A DNA stretch of 64,000 bases from Plumapathes pennacea (lineage: Eukaryota > Cnidaria > Anthozoa > Antipatharia > Myriopathidae), in NCBI GenBank assembly GCA_964036295.1, contig OZ038473.1:3317501-3381500 (forward strand), in the 5' to 3' direction. Within the stretch, counting starts at the first letter, position 1; every line of letters begins with the position of its first letter. Under the pieces are notes generated by a model. The model saw only the letters and a list, made by a program, of their open reading frames with translations. It did no database searches and was not told where the DNA came from. Position numbers and translations under genes: made by a program. Positions 34,831 through 45,186 of this stretch are shown in pieces.

Positions 34831-34872
<42 letters not shown>

Positions 34873-37800
34873 GAGAAACGAGCTTTAGTGCCACAGTCGC
34901 AGGATCTAAAATTACGGCAAACATCATTAGGACGCTCTGCACTGAGTAAAAATGTTCACAAGCGGATAACATGCATATCAACCTTTCGGTGATCCAGTCG
35001 ACATTTTACGGTGACGCCATCAGATCTCTGGTTACGTCACAAGGTGACGTCACGATAAATATCGCTATAAGGAACGTGAACTCACCTGAACTCTGTACTT
35101 CCAACACGATCCTACTGGCACTCCGGGAATGGGTCCCAGGTGGTTGGGAGGAACAATAGTGCAGACTTTGGTTCGACCCACACAAGCCATACCCTGTCAA
35201 CAAAAGGTGTAGTGTATAATTGAACCTCGCTTCAACGGCCACCCACCGCGTAAATACGTTATTGACGTCACTTCCGTTGGTCAGCGTTCGTCGCCATGGC
35301 TATCTAACTTGTCATAATTCGAGGTAAAATTTCACATCGTGTGCAAGCCTCGCTTTTCTTGTACACAACTTATGTTATAGAAAATGCATTGAACTAACTT
35401 ATAGTCGAGTATCGAACCCTAGTATTGAGTTTCTTGGCCAAGTCTTAAGGTTTTACGAGCGTTACATTTAACTACAAAATTTACACCTGAATCCAAGGTT
35501 TTGTGCAATAACCGCTGACTCAAAAGCAAGGTGACCGCACGGCCGAAAAACGTATTTCCGCTTAAATACATTCTCGACGTCACTTCCTGTGGTCAGCGTT
35601 CGTCGCCATTACTATCAAACTTTCTCTAATGCCGTGTTTACACGAGAGGCGTTTACCGCAGCAAAAAAAGTTACCGCGGTAAATTTGCATTTACCATGCC
35701 CCGCAAGATGGTAAATTGGCAATTACTACAGTAAATTTCTTATTGTTCTGAACTACGTTTACCAAGGTTTTGTAAACTGTGTACACGCGTGGTACGTTTA
35801 CTGCAGTAAAGTAAATTCTTTCACCGAGGTAAATGTGTCTCGTGTAAACACGGCATAAGTTGATTTCGTATGTTAGCCCCGTTTATTCTGTGCACAACTT
35901 ATGTAATAGAAAATGCTTGAGTCCTAGTATTGTGTTTCTTGGCTCAGAAGTGTCGAGGTTTTACAAGCACTTGAATCCACAGGTTTGTGCAATGACCGCT
36001 GACTCCAAAACAAGGTGAACGCACGGCCACAGAACGTATTTCCGCGGTGTCAGTTGCGGCATAAAAAAAAAAAAAAAAAAAAAAATCTAAAACCACAAAC
36101 AAACAAACAAACAACAACATACTCCGCTCACTCACCTTGCCCCAATCACGGCTTGATGTGGAGTTAGCGGACGCCATTTTGCTTTTCTTTTTGCTTTGCC
36201 TAAGTTTTTCTCCAGCTTGAATTACCTGAGTACAAGACAAAACATATAAACTCACTAGGATATTCAGCGAAAACGCGCAACTTCCTGATTTTGATCAAGT
36301 TCAGGCTGTGCCCGCACGGATGCGTTTTTGTCTTCCGTCTACACGCAAATGATTAAATTTGGCAAAGTCAATCGTTTTCAAAACGCTCTGGTCTGTTCTG
36401 TCTTCGTGCAAACAGCAAAAATGAGTGGTGAAAACTCATCCGTGTCAACGCATCCTCTCTTTTATCGTCCAGTTTGTCACCAAAGGTATAAATCGTATCA
36501 CACGACATTGAAAAGTTAATGAAGCATTTAATTAATTAATTAATTATTTTTGTTAGGTACTGTTGTCCTTCCCACCCACCTCAGACGAATCATTCTTGCA
36601 CAATGGACAATACCTACAAACAAAACGATTGGAGTTAGAGCTGTCACGTTTGGTAAAATTGGTTTCATTTCGCTGTCTGTAGAAAATTCTTAACGTTCAT
36701 TACCATTCCTCGTCGTCCGGAATTTTCTCCAGTGGGGGGTCCAGACAGTAGATATGGTACGCCAGATCACACTCGTCACACAACAGTTGTTTATCCGGAT
36801 CCTGTTTACCAGCGCACTATGTGACAAAAACAAGTAAACAAAAAGAACAAAAACATTTACAATGACGGGAACTAAAGAATCTACCTCGAGCAAGTTGCTT
36901 TGTCAGTTGCTTCAAACCTGGTTACTCTTCTTGTGCGATTTCTCATTTCTATGTCGTCTCGAGAACGTGATTGACATTTTAAGAAATGTTGTTAGGTGTT
37001 ACATAAAACAAAAATGTCCACAAGGTGCAGATGAAAATACTTGTGGAAATGATCCCACTAAAGGAGTAAGGAGTGCAATATTGTGCCAAAAGTTACGAGA
37101 AAATGTTGCCTGTATTAAGTCACTTTAAACTAATGCCGTGAGTGTTTGATCAAACAATACAAGAGTATCATAGAGCCGTTTTCGGATGACTGTCGAAAAC
37201 CAAAACCAAAGTAATCACACAGGCAAATCACAGAGACTGAGAGAAAACAGTTCAGCCAATCAGAAGCCAAAGTAATTCACGTTTGCTCTTGCGTTTGGTT
37301 TTACTTTCCAAGCAGTGCGAGTACACCCCATCACTTGCGTGAGAAGTGTTTGGTTTTGGTTTTGGTTTTGTTCCTGATTGGTTGAGAATGCTGCCAAACT
37401 TGTGTGGACCAATCCGAAAGCGTAGCAAACGCAAAACCAAAGCAATCACACGATAACTGTCGACAGTCATGCAAAAACGGCTCTATAATCCACTCCTGTA
37501 TATGTCAGACGGCCAGGTTTTGTGACGTAAACTCCTCTTACCTGGTGACATGCGCAGTGCTTGCACTTCTTGTTTGGATCGTCTTTGCAATGTCTACAGT
37601 CTGGTTTGTTTTGACCTGCGCAGTAAACAACTCTTACGCCAACATCTAGTAAAGTTCTTTAACCTTACAAAGACTAGCCTACTGTATTTCTTATGAAAAT
37701 AAAAGGGGAGGAGGTACTAGACAAGGATCATATACATTACTATAATGGAAACGGAAATTCAAAGGCTCAGTAAACCAGATCCAAATTGGCGAGAGTGTTC

Positions 37801-40800
37801 GTTCTTCGTGTTCAGGTTTGACTGTATCGGATGTAAATTGGGATCTTGCAGTTTTTTTTATTACATATAAAATCGGGAATAACAAAAAGAAAAAAGAAAA
37901 AAGAAATAAAAAAGAAACAAAAAAGAAAAAACTTACGTTTCACTGGAGACGACTCTCCACTGGTCATGTTAACGCCACTTCCATCTGGACCTACAACAAA
38001 CAAACAAACAAACAAACAAACAAACAAACAAACAGTGTTTGCTCAAAATTAACTTTTAAGGCTCCCGCGTCCCCTGAAACGATCCCAGAAACCTTTGCAA
38101 AACAAACCTCTCAATGGCAATTCGGACGCAATCTCGTTTTCATTTCTAAAGTGGCGAATGGATTTTGCTTAGTATGTTCACTGATAAAGAAGAAGTTATG
38201 TCTGTTCACTATACTGTGCGAGTTTATATCCTATTCGCCTGACCTGGCAATTCCTCAATTTTAAATATTTCATCAAGAAACTTCAAGCAGCACTTTTGGG
38301 CCACTGGAGCATCCTCGGTGTCTAACCTGCAATTAGAAATAAATTATATAATTAAACCAGTGCTACAGTGGCTCAGTCATTGTTTCACAGCTGTGTGTCA
38401 GACACAGCATTCAATTTATAAGTAAAACAATACAATAAGGATTTGTCATCTCATTCTAACATTTGTACGGGTGAGACACACATGTGACTGGGTTGGGCTA
38501 ACAAGTGACTGGGTTGGGCAAACATGTGACTGGGTTGGACAGACATGTGACTGGGTTGGACAGACATGTGACTGGGTTGAACAGACATGTGACTGGGTTG
38601 GACAGACATGTGACTGGGTTGAACAGACATGTGACTGGGTTGGACAGACATGTGACTGGGTTGAACAGACATGTGACTGGGTTGGACAGACATGTGACTG
38701 CGTTGGACAGACATGTGACTGGGTTGAACAGACATGTGACTGGGTTGGACAGACATGTGACTGGGTTAGGCAAACATGTGACTGGGTTGGGCAAACATGT
38801 GACTGGGTTGGACAGAAATGTGACTGGGTTGGACAGACATGTGACTGGGTTGGACAGACATGTGACTGGGTTGGGCTAACAAGTGACTGGGTTGGGCAAA
38901 CATGTGACTGGGTTGGACAGACATGTGACTGGGTTAGACAGACATGTGACTGGGTTGGGCTAACATGTGACTGGGTTGGACAGACATGTGACTGGGTTAA
39001 TAGGCAAACATGTGACTGGGTTGGGCAAACATGTGACTGGGTTGGACAGACATGTGACTGGGTTAGACAGACATGTGACTGGGTTGGGCTAACATGTGAC
39101 TGGGTTGGACAGACATGTGACTGGGTTAGGCAAACATGTGACTGGGTTGGGCAAACATGTGACTGGGTTGGACAGACATGTGACTGGTTGGACAGACATG
39201 TGACTGGGTTGGGCAAACATGTGACTGGGTTGGGCAAACATGTGACTGGATTGGGCAAACATGTGACTGGGTTGGGCTAACAGGTGACTGGGTGTGGCTG
39301 CCATTATGAGTTATGACTGCAACGTTCATATACATTGCATTGGATTTAGAAGGGATTACAATTTGTTCAGGGCTAGTTTTAGGTCTGATTTGTACAGTAC
39401 ATATTGTTGAAATCTGGCTTTTGCAAAGTCACTGCTATATGGGTGGGGCTAACATTTGGAATAGACTTGTCTGGTGAACAATTAAACATGGCTGATGTGT
39501 GACATACTGTAGGTTAAGTAGGTGGGACATCTCACATCACAAATACAGTTATTACCCCAATAGGAGTTTAGCATAAAGTTCCTTGCTATTTCTTGTCCAT
39601 CCATCAAACTGCAAGAAAAGTGACTTTCAAAACACCAGGGCCCGGTTTTTCAAAGCACGATTAGGCTAATCCTGGATTAGTTCTAAACTTTCTTGTCATT
39701 TTTTAGCCTGAAAACGTGAAAGTTTCGTCCACAACGACTTTCTTGATAACATTTTAAGTTGGAACAAGCTTTCTAATCCATCTTCGAACAAAAAGCCAGC
39801 AGTTTATTGGCAGAGAGGTCGAGAGAAAGAATTTCGTTAATCCTGGATTAGCTTAATCGACTTTCGAAAAACCGGGCCCAGTCTTTACACATATAGTATT
39901 TAGTCATAGAATTAAGGAATATACAGAAACATCACTGACAGTACTAGCTGGCTTGCAGATTGATATGTAGCTCCTAAAGATGTTGGTACAATGTACATAC
40001 GTGTTAGAGCCGTTTTCGGATGACTGTCAAAAGTAATTGTGTGATTGCTTTGGTTTTGCATTTGCTTCGCTTTCGGATTGGTCCACACGAGTTTGTCAGC
40101 ATGCTCAGCCAATCAGGAACAAAACCAAAACCAAAACCAAACACTTCTCATGCAAGTGATGGCGTGTACTTGCACTGCTAATTGGAAAGTAAAACCAAAC
40201 GCAAAACCAAACACAAATTACTTTGGCTTCCAATGGCTGAACTGTTTTCTCTCAGTCTCTGTGATTGGTCTGATTACTTTGGTTTTGGTTTTCGACAGTC
40301 ATCCGAAAACGGCTCTATCTCATAACCATACTAATCTCATAAAAAAAAGACCTCGGTCGACAACGCTGGGGCAGACCCAGGATTCAAAGAAAGGGGAGTT
40401 TGAGCAGGGGTTTGTAGATTCAATGAAAGGTTACTTTTGAGCAGACGCAACATCCAGATCAGTATTTTTCATACTAATGAGTAAGCCAAAAAGGGGTTAG
40501 ACTAAAACCCCCAACCCCCTTCCCTTACCCAGATCCACCATAGCAATGGTGTCACATTTCATAACTGACTTGGTGGCCAAGTGGTCTGGGGGTGGTGGAC
40601 CTAAAATCTGTAATGAAGCTCCAAGCCAGGAGGTCTTGGGTTCACTGCCCACGGCCGACAGTAGTAGGAAGGTTTTTCGGGATAATTGGGCAACCACTTC
40701 CTGTGCCTCGACTTTAAATAAAGATATTTACTCATTTATTTTATTTTGTACCTTTTTTGTGATCTCAACATCGTACCAGAAGCCTCGCTCATCTGGTTCA

Positions 40801-43230
40801 TCAAGATTATAATTTGCCATGACAACTTGGCCAACTGACAACTGCAAAAACAAAAAACAAGTGCATCAGATCATTTGGCATTTTCAACAAAAAAAAAAAA
40901 TAGGCCACTTCCAAAATACCTGTTGCCTCTATTTCAAAGCGAGGCCTAGTGTGAAGAAAGCTTTCCTGTGAAAGTGAACATGCAAGGAAATGAACTTGGC
41001 CTTACTCTAAAACAGAGCTAGCAAGAAACATCTCGGAAATGGCCTATTGCAAATAGAATATATTATTTACGTGTAGTTATAAGGAGGAAGCTTGCATCTG
41101 ATAACTCTTGGAAATATATATTTACTAAATGTAGCTAAGCTGCTTTTTTTAGGTAACACTATACCTGTTCCCAAGTTAGTGTTGTTCTTGCTCTTGGTCT
41201 GACATCCTTGGAGGACAGTTTGTTTATTTCATTATCTTCATACCTGCAATCAATAATTTAGATGTTTACACCAGAGACTTTGCTCCTCTATAGACTTTAA
41301 ATGAGCTCAACTATATTTTACAAGACTGCATGTGTTTGACAGACCACCCAACACAGCCCATCAGAACATACAAAGGGATTACCGATTTCCTGTAGAGCTA
41401 AGCTATACCTGTAAATACGCACATTACATAGTAATGAACATAAAATTTCTCCTTGCTCAGGAAATACACAAATGTTTGGACACATTCCATGATACATACT
41501 CTTCATACGTGACGTGGTACAAAATGGAGTTTGGGTCATTTTCGTCAGCCAATGAAAGGTCAAATATTTTCGCCTCGAACCATGCACCCATGCTGGGGTC
41601 TTTTGCATCTACATAGTCACCGACCTGACAGATATAAAATAAAAACACCTTTTACAAACAGACAGACAGCAAAAGCGTATTTACTGGTATGCACACATGT
41701 ACACTAGAAAACAAGCAGACTCCATTTTTACATAATTGGGATGATAAAACTTGAGGAAAATTTATATAAAATAGTCCGATAGCATGGCAAAAGATGATTA
41801 CCGGTAGTCAAAAACTCCCCCAACAACACTGTACTGTACTGTAGCTTGCTCAAATTACATCTGATCAGTTCTTCCTACTGTACATCATGTATACATTTTC
41901 GCCTTGTTTAGTTGGGAGAATAATTCTGAATTATTCATATTATAAGCTTTAGGACAGGAGTGAAAAAATCTAAATTGAACAGGCAGTAAATTAACTAACC
42001 TTGTACAGGCCTTTGATGCTTGGCTCCTAGAAAACAAGCATTGAAAGATACTTCATATAAAAGTGGGTGCAATGTACATAATGGGGCATTTTTCTAACCA
42101 GGGATATTTGATTATCAACTGATTGTGCACGTAAGTGAGACAAAAATTGAGTGCACATGTGAGTTGACAGGATTTAATTTGACAGTGTGATTCTGTTAGC
42201 TACATATTTTTATGCACATCATTCTGACTACAGAGCCCCGTCCAGTTCCAGAGTAATGTGGCAGTTGCAGTAGCCTTAATGAAAAATCAGCAAACTCTGA
42301 AAATTTTAAAGTTTCACATTGTTATGTACTAGACACAAACCTTGCACACTTCATCTGTGGGCCTTGACTCCTCAGTATCAGACAGTTCCTTGACACTTGA
42401 TGCCTCTCCATTCACACAGGCAATTGGCACATCAGCATTTTCCACCACACCGTTCTGTTCCATCATGTCTTTCTTAACTTCTGATGTACCTGGTGCAGGG
42501 CGTATCATCAGTTGAATGGTCTCATTCAGCCCCACACTGTAGTCAAACAACGTGTGATCATCTACAAGCTGAGGGAAAACATTTTCGCTGCACCTTAGTT
42601 TCACATGTGTACAGATGAAATATGGGGTAATTATTGAGTAAAAGGCCTGTTTAGATGTCAAACTTTACATGAGCTCAATACATGTAAATTAGCTGAAACA
42701 ATAGCTTTTGCTCATTTGCATTGTATTCGATGCATCTGAGGTTCAATGTTTGAATCAGGACTCCCAGGCTCATAAAATGTTTTATTTTACAATTCTATAA
42801 ACTAAAGACATCTTTTTAACGGAATACTATATGCACTTTTGTGTCCAATCATTTCCCGTTTTTCTTTGCAGGATGACCTCACAGACTCATTACAGTTCTC
42901 GACATTAGGGTTTTAGGTTGCATGGTTGCCCTTTGGACTGTAGATTGATTTTAAGCAATAGAAAGTTTCATAATTCTGGTTGCCCGGCCCTGAATTTACC
43001 TTCCCGACCAAAATTTTTGGTTGCCCTGGGCACAGTGGGCAACTGTTAATGTTTAAGCACTGCATTACATATCTCACCTCCTTGCCCCTGAAGAAGAGTC
43101 GTTGGCATTCTACTGGTACATCAAACATTTCCACCAGCCTTGTTCTCAGCTCCTCAATCTTGGTTAGTTTACTTAACCTATCCACTTGCTCATTTCTTTT
43201 GCCATCAAATGTCCGCACTTGGATCCACAT
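30209..43230 (-). CDS. UHRF1: E3 ubiquitin-protein ligase UHRF1 (complete, 24 coding exons)
   Basis: UHRF1 reads hemimethylated CpG and H3K9 methylation and recruits DNMT1 to keep DNA methylation after replication. Coding exons in gene order: 43078-43230, 42341-42568, 42000-42026, 41500-41624, 41165-41243, 40752-40841, 39556-39608, 38244-38326, 37937-37990, 37542-37615, 36704-36816, 36580-36613, 36136-36225, 35086-35193, 34710-34814, 34317-34423, 33463-33550, 32933-33007, 32699-32773, 32392-32454, 31580-31679, 31207-31391, 30929-31027, 30209-30355. They join in frame to about 784 aa (human about 793). Domains: ubiquitin-like 1-75 ([10 protein letters not shown]); tandem Tudor about 128-290; PHD about 300-375; SRA about 402-610 with the NKR base-flipping finger near 491-493 ([16 protein letters not shown]); RING about 712-752 ([13 protein letters not shown]), ending LFPGYTKGR. 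All five domains look intact, implying working CpG methylation. Confidence 0.96.
30430..30830. mobile_element. Diverged copy of the AGAGCCGTTTTCGG MITE family (uncertain)
   Basis: It shares the repeated ATTGGC/GATTGGTT and TTTTGGTTTACGAAAGTCG words with the complete copies and sits in the last UHRF1 intron. Ends are not clear. Confidence 0.35.
31686..31712. repeat. AAAC microsatellite at a UHRF1 splice acceptor
   Basis: About six AAAC units on the plus strand, that is GTTT on the gene strand, directly before the TCTAG acceptor of the exon at 31580-31679. Confidence 0.85.
33606..33806. mobile_element. 201-bp MITE in a UHRF1 intron
   Basis: Inverted ends start TACACTGGTCGATTTGCAAC and finish with the complement, with one mismatch (GGTCG/GGTTG). 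The interior is rich in ATCGTT/AACGAT words. No coding sequence. Confidence 0.75.
33889..34303. mobile_element. 415-bp MITE rich in CGCGAAAAT, UHRF1 intron
   Basis: Ends TACCGTGTGGCATGAAATTT and AAATTTCCTGCCACATGGTA form an inverted pair of about 30 bp with few mismatches. The interior repeats TTCGCG/CGCGAA many times. It ends 13 bp from the exon at 34317-34423 (donor side). Confidence 0.75.
34505..34590 (-). repeat. tRNA-derived SINE-like fragment
   Basis: The minus strand has GGGCGCTCAGATGATAGAG (A-box-like) and CGGGTTCAATTCTGATC (B-box-like) at tRNA-like spacing. The cloverleaf is not complete, so a SINE head or tRNA pseudogene is likelier than a gene. Confidence 0.4.
34831..34872. repeat. 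AAC trinucleotide microsatellite
   Basis: About 14 AAC units in a UHRF1 intron, 16 bp before the acceptor of the exon at 34710-34814; on the gene strand it is a GTT tract. Confidence 0.9.
35251..36046. repeat. Tandem segmental duplication of ~250-310 bp in a UHRF1 intron
   Basis: Copies at 35251-35562 and 35563-36046 share GACGTCACTTCC, GGTCAGCGTTCGTCGCCAT, ACAACTTATGT.ATAGAAAAT and the GACCGCTGACTC..AGGTGA.CGCACGGCC block. The second copy is split by the element at 35630-35855. Confidence 0.8.
35630..35855. mobile_element. 226-bp MITE with TAA target-site duplication (Harbinger-like)
   Basis: Perfect inverted ends TGCCGTGTTTACACGAGA (18 bp). TAA flanks both sides. The uninterrupted site is preserved in the first copy of the surrounding duplication. 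Interior has TTTACC/GGTAAA words. A 3-bp TWA duplication suggests PIF/Harbinger. Confidence 0.8.
37171..37485. mobile_element. 315-bp MITE, AGAGCCGTTTTCGGATGAC family
   Basis: Inverted ends TAGAGCCGTTTTCGGATGAC and its complement (right end GTCATGCAAAAACGGCTCTA), followed inward by GTCGAAAACCAAAACCAAAG and its mirror. UHRF1 intron. Confidence 0.8.
37991..38034. repeat. CAAA microsatellite forming a UHRF1 acceptor tract
   Basis: About ten CAAA units on the plus strand. On the gene strand this is GTTT repeats directly before the TTGTAG acceptor of the exon at 37937-37990. Confidence 0.85.
38472..39295. repeat. 21-bp minisatellite, about 39 units, UHRF1 intron
   Basis: Each unit contains TGTGACTGGGTTGG followed by a variable hexamer (ACAGAC, GCAAAC or GCTAAC). 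GAACAG and GGACAG variants alternate in the first third. A six-unit higher-order block (about 126 bp) appears twice in a row near 38910-39170. The array reads open on both strands because 21 is a multiple of three; it is not a gene. Confidence 0.95.
39638..39879. mobile_element. 242-bp MITE, GGGCCCGGTTTTTC ends
   Basis: Inverted ends GGGCCCGGTTTTTC and GAAAAACCGGGCCC, with a second mirrored block TAATCCTGGATTAG inside each end. It lies next to the UHRF1 exon at 39556-39608. Confidence 0.8.
40005..40317. mobile_element. 313-bp MITE, AGAGCCGTTTTCGGATGAC family
   Basis: Same inverted ends as 37171-37485 (right end GTCATCCGAAAACGGCTCTA), but the interior runs in the opposite orientation, with shared AAAACCAAACAC and CATGCAAGTGATGGCGTG-like words. 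Confidence 0.8.
40565..40731 (+). repeat. tRNA-derived SINE, copy 1
   Basis: The head has GGTGGCCAAGTGG (A-box-like) and TTGGGTTCACTGCC (B-box-like). The body GACAGTAGTAGGAAGGTTTT and the tail CTCGACTTTAAATAAA also occur at 57556-57812 on the other strand. It lies in a UHRF1 intron and is shorter than copy 2. Confidence 0.65.
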
Positions 43231-44600
43231 GATTTGTTGATTGTTTTTCACAAAATTCCTGTGGTACAGAATAATTAGCAAACCCTTCGGTTCAGTCTGA
43301 TCACTTAAAAAATGATGTCCACTTTTTGCTCCAGCTACAGTCTGCTGACAAAACATATACCACTGACCAAACAGGTTGAACCATCGAATCAAATATATAT
43401 TTCATATAAAAGCAAATATTGATATCAGCCTGGCAAAAAATTGTTTTGACTCCAAACGTCAGTTTCTGTATTTGTATTCTGCCAAAATAACTATGCAGAC
43501 AGGGTGCTCACCATTGGTATACTGTAGCTTGCAAGAAAAGCCATAATGCTATTAAACAACAAAAGCACATTTTCAAGATGTTAAGCCAATCTTGGATGAA
43601 TTCCAGCTACATGTAGGAATTACAAAAACGTTCAGCAAATTCCAGATAAAATTGTGGCTTGCAATCAGAAATGCAATGCTCAACAGATGGGTAGCAATGG
43701 TGATTTTGCTACTGATGTTTTAGAACTGCTGGAAAATCCAAAGTGTTATTTGTTCACCCTTGTGCTTTCTGTAATTTAATATATGCTATTTTTTGGGGGT
43801 GATTAAAGACAATAATCCCTTTGTAAATCTTTCCCTGGAAACAACTCCATCACCAGAAGTATAGATTTTGAATCAGAAGTTTGAATGTATTGACCATGCA
43901 TACACAAGTGTTATTTTTCCTGTCAACTATTATCTGATCTGATAAGGTAGGTGGGAACATTTGAGGATCAAAACCCACATACTAATATTAGACTGTGAAT
44001 CAAATGTGAATCAAATGCAAACCCCTTAGAATTACATGCAACGGCAATATTATACATTATCTCAATAATTTAGATTGTACGCCTAAGGCATAAAAGCTCG
44101 TTGTCAACACAAAACTTGAGGCTCACCACAGGAATTTGCGAAATTTCCTGTAAAAGCCGAAAATCGCGCACAAACAAACGATTCTCTCGATTCTATTGGA
44201 GGGAAACGAGAAACTTATTGGTTCAATACAGTGGTATCTATCGCACGTGGCACGCAGAAGACAGGTCGAAAAAGCACAGGGTTTGAATGAAATGCCCTAT
44301 GACCCCAGAACGTGTTGTGCTGAGAATGGTAAACGAACAAACCAAGTTTATCTGAGTCAACGAAATGCATGCTATTGCTATCAACTTCACTACCTTCCTG
44401 AAAGCCCTTCCACAGGGCGATTGTACAATATAGTACAAAGCCCAGCTTCGCACACAACCAACGTACAAAACGTTACACAATTTTTTTGGCAATTCCGCAA
44501 GCGAATCGTGTCATAAATGAAGTCTGAGTCGGAACCATGACCATTTGAGCTAAATACTACAAGACTTGGTTGAAATCGATGAATAACAACCTCTACTTAC

Positions 44601-44665
44601 TGTGAAAGTCGACCACAACGCTCCTATCACTCCTCACATCAATGTGCACAACTCCAATTCGAGGC
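44601..44665 (-). other. UHRF1: Probable 5' non-coding exon of UHRF1
   Basis: A strong donor GTAAGTAGAG on the minus strand starts at 44600, and the first coding exon has an acceptor (CCACAG) 28 nt upstream of its ATG. This implies at least one upstream leader exon here; its outer edge is a guess. Confidence 0.5.
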
Positions 44666-45186
44666 TATGAATTTCGCGCGAACTCGGATCACGTGTCATT
44701 TACAGTCATTTACAAATTCATATCCAGTCTTATGCGCGGTTCTGCTTATCCATGTCATGCAACGCCTAGCTAATACGTGCTGCAGCGGAGTGGCCGGGGG
44801 AAGTGAAATTTTGACCATAAAAGCTTTCCTCCCTTGTAATATTATTATCTTGTACGTTGCCTTTGCTCGCCCGCGATGTAATCGTCTTGCGGTATCGTTC
44901 ATAATAGTCAATATATAGGGTTTTACATGATGGAAAGCAAGCGAAGTCCTCTGTGCCCTGTGCTTTCACCTTTGGCCGGCAAGCACCAAAGTAGGTGACA
45001 AAGGGTCCGTAATCCAAAAGTTAATGAAGTCCAAATTGTGAGTTTTTTGGTGGTTATTCTGTGGCTAAAGTTTTTTAGCCCGACCGGAAGTTAAGTTTTG
45101 AAAAATAACAAGCCAGCCGTGCATTTTGGCGGGAAACCCTACAGCCGCGCATGCACAGTGCGTTTTACCGCGGTGTTCATGTGTCC
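44666..45186. promoter_or_regulatory. Head-to-head promoter region of UHRF1 and TAF1B
   Basis: About 520 bp separates the inferred UHRF1 leader exon (-) from the TAF1B start (+). It contains a consensus E2F site TTTGGCGGGAAA at 45125-45136, a CACGTG E-box near 44692 and an NRF1-like GCGCATGCAC near 45147. No TATA box is evident. UHRF1 is a known E2F target in vertebrates; the function here is inferred. Confidence 0.6.

Noticed and set aside
38472-39295. CRISPR-like regular repeat array
   Set aside because: There are no unique spacers; units are contiguous and vary by a few bases, in a eukaryotic intron.
38446-39335. Long open frames on both strands (up to 270 codons)
   Set aside because: They are produced by the 21-bp minisatellite, whose period is a multiple of three, and they lie in a UHRF1 intron.
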